Part shown: one piece after another, positions 57,730 to 60,998 of the stretch | How positions within the stretch are numbered: the stretch's first letter is position 1 | Layout: each line of letters opens with the position of its first letter | Assembly (NCBI GenBank): GCA_025642065.1 | Contig: JAODUP010000221.1 | Coordinates: 186,001 to 250,000, forward strand | Direction of reading: 5' to 3' | Length of the DNA: 64,000 nt | Source of the DNA: Paralvinella palmiformis | Taxonomy: Eukaryota > Annelida > Polychaeta > Terebellida > Alvinellidae | Position numbers and translations under genes: made by a program | Notes under the pieces: generated by a model | Told to the model about the DNA's origin: nothing | The model's database searches: none | The model's input: only the letters and a program-made list of their open reading frames with translations

Positions 57730-59677
57730 GTGCGTGTGTGTGTGATGAGAATGAAATGTTCCATTAAGTATTCCACTTTTTTCTCATTCTGTTACAGTGA
57801 GAAGAATGTCTTATCTACCAGTACACCATCTGGTGTCGATCCGTCCAACACCACCGTTGCCAGCTTGTTGCCATGTCGTGGCGCCACCAAGAGAGTGTAC
57901 GTGTTAGAAGGACCTGTCCAGCTAACAGCGGTATGTATCTTGATAATAGCTGTCATCACTGTAGTTATAAATTGTCTTTGGCGTGTGAGGCATCATAATA
58001 AAAATATGAAGTCTCTCGTATTAATATAGTTATTAAAGTATATTTTGTATTTATTTATTCTCTCATTCAAAATATTTCTTAACAAGTTCACCGATTAAAC
58101 AGAGAAAATTGGCTACACTGAATGAAACATATCATCTGTGGAGCTCTGTATCGTTGCTGATTTATTGATGCTCAACTGTTTCTTTGTCAACATCAACAAT
58201 TTTACGGGTTTCCCAGATCATGATTTTTACCCAAAAACTCTAAACATGAAGAGGAAATAAAAAAAATTAATTTAAATTGTTTTAATGTCAGGGTTTCAGG
58301 CCACAAAAATCTGGCTCATATCCATATTTGCAACCATATACATATAGGTCCCAGACCTTCAATTTTTCTTCCTTTTTTGGTAGGAACCTCCTAATTTTGG
58401 TTTAGATCTCCTAATTTTCCTACTTTTCACCATCTTTTAATTGTCAATCCATTATAAAATGTTGAACAATCAATTCTGTATATGTCAATCAAATTAAGTA
58501 CATGAGTGGGAAACTTCAAATATATCTCTGTGTATGCATGTGTACATGTTATAATTAATTATCTGTCAGCTGCATGTTGCTTTAAAGTTCATATACTTTC
58601 AGAAGCAACATATAGGTTCATTAAACTTTTAAAGCAGATACTATAGCTGTATACAAGAAAACATCTTGCTCAAATGATGCAAGCTTTTGTCCACATTGTG
58701 TCCTACTTTTTACCTACTTTGGGGGGTTAGAAACTCCTATTTTTCCTACATTTTATGTGACCATTTTGGCTGGGACCTATGTATTTAAGGTCTTATTTGC
58801 TACCAATGCCGATGTTAAATAACATAACTCAGCATTATGATACCCGATTTGAGAATGATAATTTAAAGTCCATTAAGACAATAATAAGTTATCAGCTAGG
58901 AATATGTCACGTTTATACAATAGCACACCAAGATGTAATGTGTCCCATGTGTTGTGTGTGTGTGTATTTTTTAGTTCACTTTGTTTACACCAGCTAATGG
59001 AAGAGTAGAACATAAATTATTGTACTGAATGAAGACATTGTCAGAGTGTGAAGAAGATAAAGAAATTGTTGAGAATATTACTAACTGATCAATGGGAGCA
59101 TCAGAAAGTAACACGCCTTTGGGGACAATATTACAATATGAGCTTTAACATTCTTTTATTCGTGAAGTAGACTTTGAGTATAAACGTTTGATAAGAGTCT
59201 GCACATTGTAAAGAATTCCTTCTTTATAAATAAATATATTAGTTTTATTAGTAGCATGTCCATTTGTCGTATGTGCATACAATATGCAGATGAGCTATTG
59301 TTCCTGTATTTGATATAGTTTGGGAGAAAATCCATTTTAACAGTAACAATTTTATAGTTGATGGCTTAATGGAAAGGCATTCTCATGACCTAGATTTGTT
59401 ACAAGTAGCGCCATCTAGTGACTGTGAGTCAGGTCTTCTGAAGTAGCCAGCTCAATGGTGTGTGTGTAATATTTGTTGTGTGTGTGTGTGTGTGTGTGGT
59501 GATGATGATGATTGATGTTTTACGGCCACTTTTGTGCACAAGGTAGGCTAAATGGGCCGAGCGACCTCCAAAGGTAATGAAAGACGAAACAACCTTCAGA
59601 TATGCCCACACCTGGATTCGAACACGGGTGGTAGTGATCTGTGGTCCAGCACCTACCGCTAGACCCATGTGTAATAT

Positions 59678-59708
<31 letters not shown>

Positions 59709-60670
59709 TGTGTGTTTGTGTGTTTGTCACCAGTCACCTAGTTAATCCCTATGTAAGTGTCGAATGTTTGTAGAATGTGTTTATATTGGGAGTGTCCCGG
59801 AATAATAAAGATCATGATCCATGTCACATTAAACCATGCTGACCTAGTCTTAGGTGGAGAAGCTCTAATATAAACAGTTATAGGATCTAAGACCGCTCTG
59901 AGTGGCCATTATATAACAACATCTGTCAACATTGTTAATCTTTAGTGAATGGAAACACTACTGACCTGCCTTCTTTGTAGTCTGTGTGTGTGTGTGTGTG
60001 TGTGAACTGTGATCATTGTGATACTTTATATCACTGGCTGTCTCAACTTACAAGCCTTATACAGATTGGTCAAACACATATTCTATTTGTTACTTCGCTA
60101 ACACATTATATGAACCACTTTTAACACAATCTATTACAAGTATTGTAATTATCTTCATGTTAGAAAAAAAATTGTAACTGATTAATTATTGAAACTAGTA
60201 GATTTTAAAATAATTAATTTCTCCGGATTAAATGTACCGGCCTCAGCTATCTGTCTAGCTCACTCATTGCCAATATCCTCATTTCTCTGCAACATTCTAT
60301 TGTACGTTGTGATGTGATTTGAAGGTTAAATGTGTAAATATTTGTAATGTTCATTAATATCTCTAATCGATAAATGTTTTGGTTAAACAAATATTAACTG
60401 ATCTCTTGTTCATCACCTCGCTATCCTATGCATTGTTTGGTAGAATAATATTACGCAAATAAAATAGGACGCCGATATTAAATAAATGTACCAATACTCA
60501 TCCATAATTATAACAACGTACATGGCCTAAATCAGGGAAATAATATCAATCATAAAGAATATGTTTGTTTTGTTGATCTAAATCACACGGGCTTTTAGTG
60601 AGAAATGTAAAGTTGGGTGTCCAGTTTTTGTTTGCTTTGCTCAAACTGTTGGTCATGTAGATATTGTACA

Positions 60671-60730
<60 letters not shown>

Positions 60731-60740
60731 GTATTATATA

Positions 60741-60785
<45 letters not shown>

Positions 60786-60805
60786 TATGTATATATATAT
60801 ATGTA

Positions 60806-60848
<43 letters not shown>

Positions 60849-60873
60849 TTGTGTGTGTGTGTGTGTGTGTGTG

Positions 60874-60908
<35 letters not shown>

Positions 60909-60954
60909 TTTGTATGTGTTGTGTGTGTATATATATATATATATATATAAAAAT

Positions 60955-60998
<44 letters not shown>

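Larger units (their letters stand above)
48983..57797 (+). other. Intron 10 (8.8 kb)
   Basis: It lies between the basic linker exon and the first PH exon. Contents: a (GT)n run at 49474-49517, SINEs at about 50136-50290, 50697-50883, 55403-55575 and 55597-55970, an 85-bp tandem repeat with CRE motifs (52624-52920), trinucleotide and tetranucleotide repeats (54515-55092), a perfect 25-bp inverted repeat (55155-55213) and a tRNA-like SINE at 56230-56525. Nothing is recognised in 51050-52120. Confidence 0.7.
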
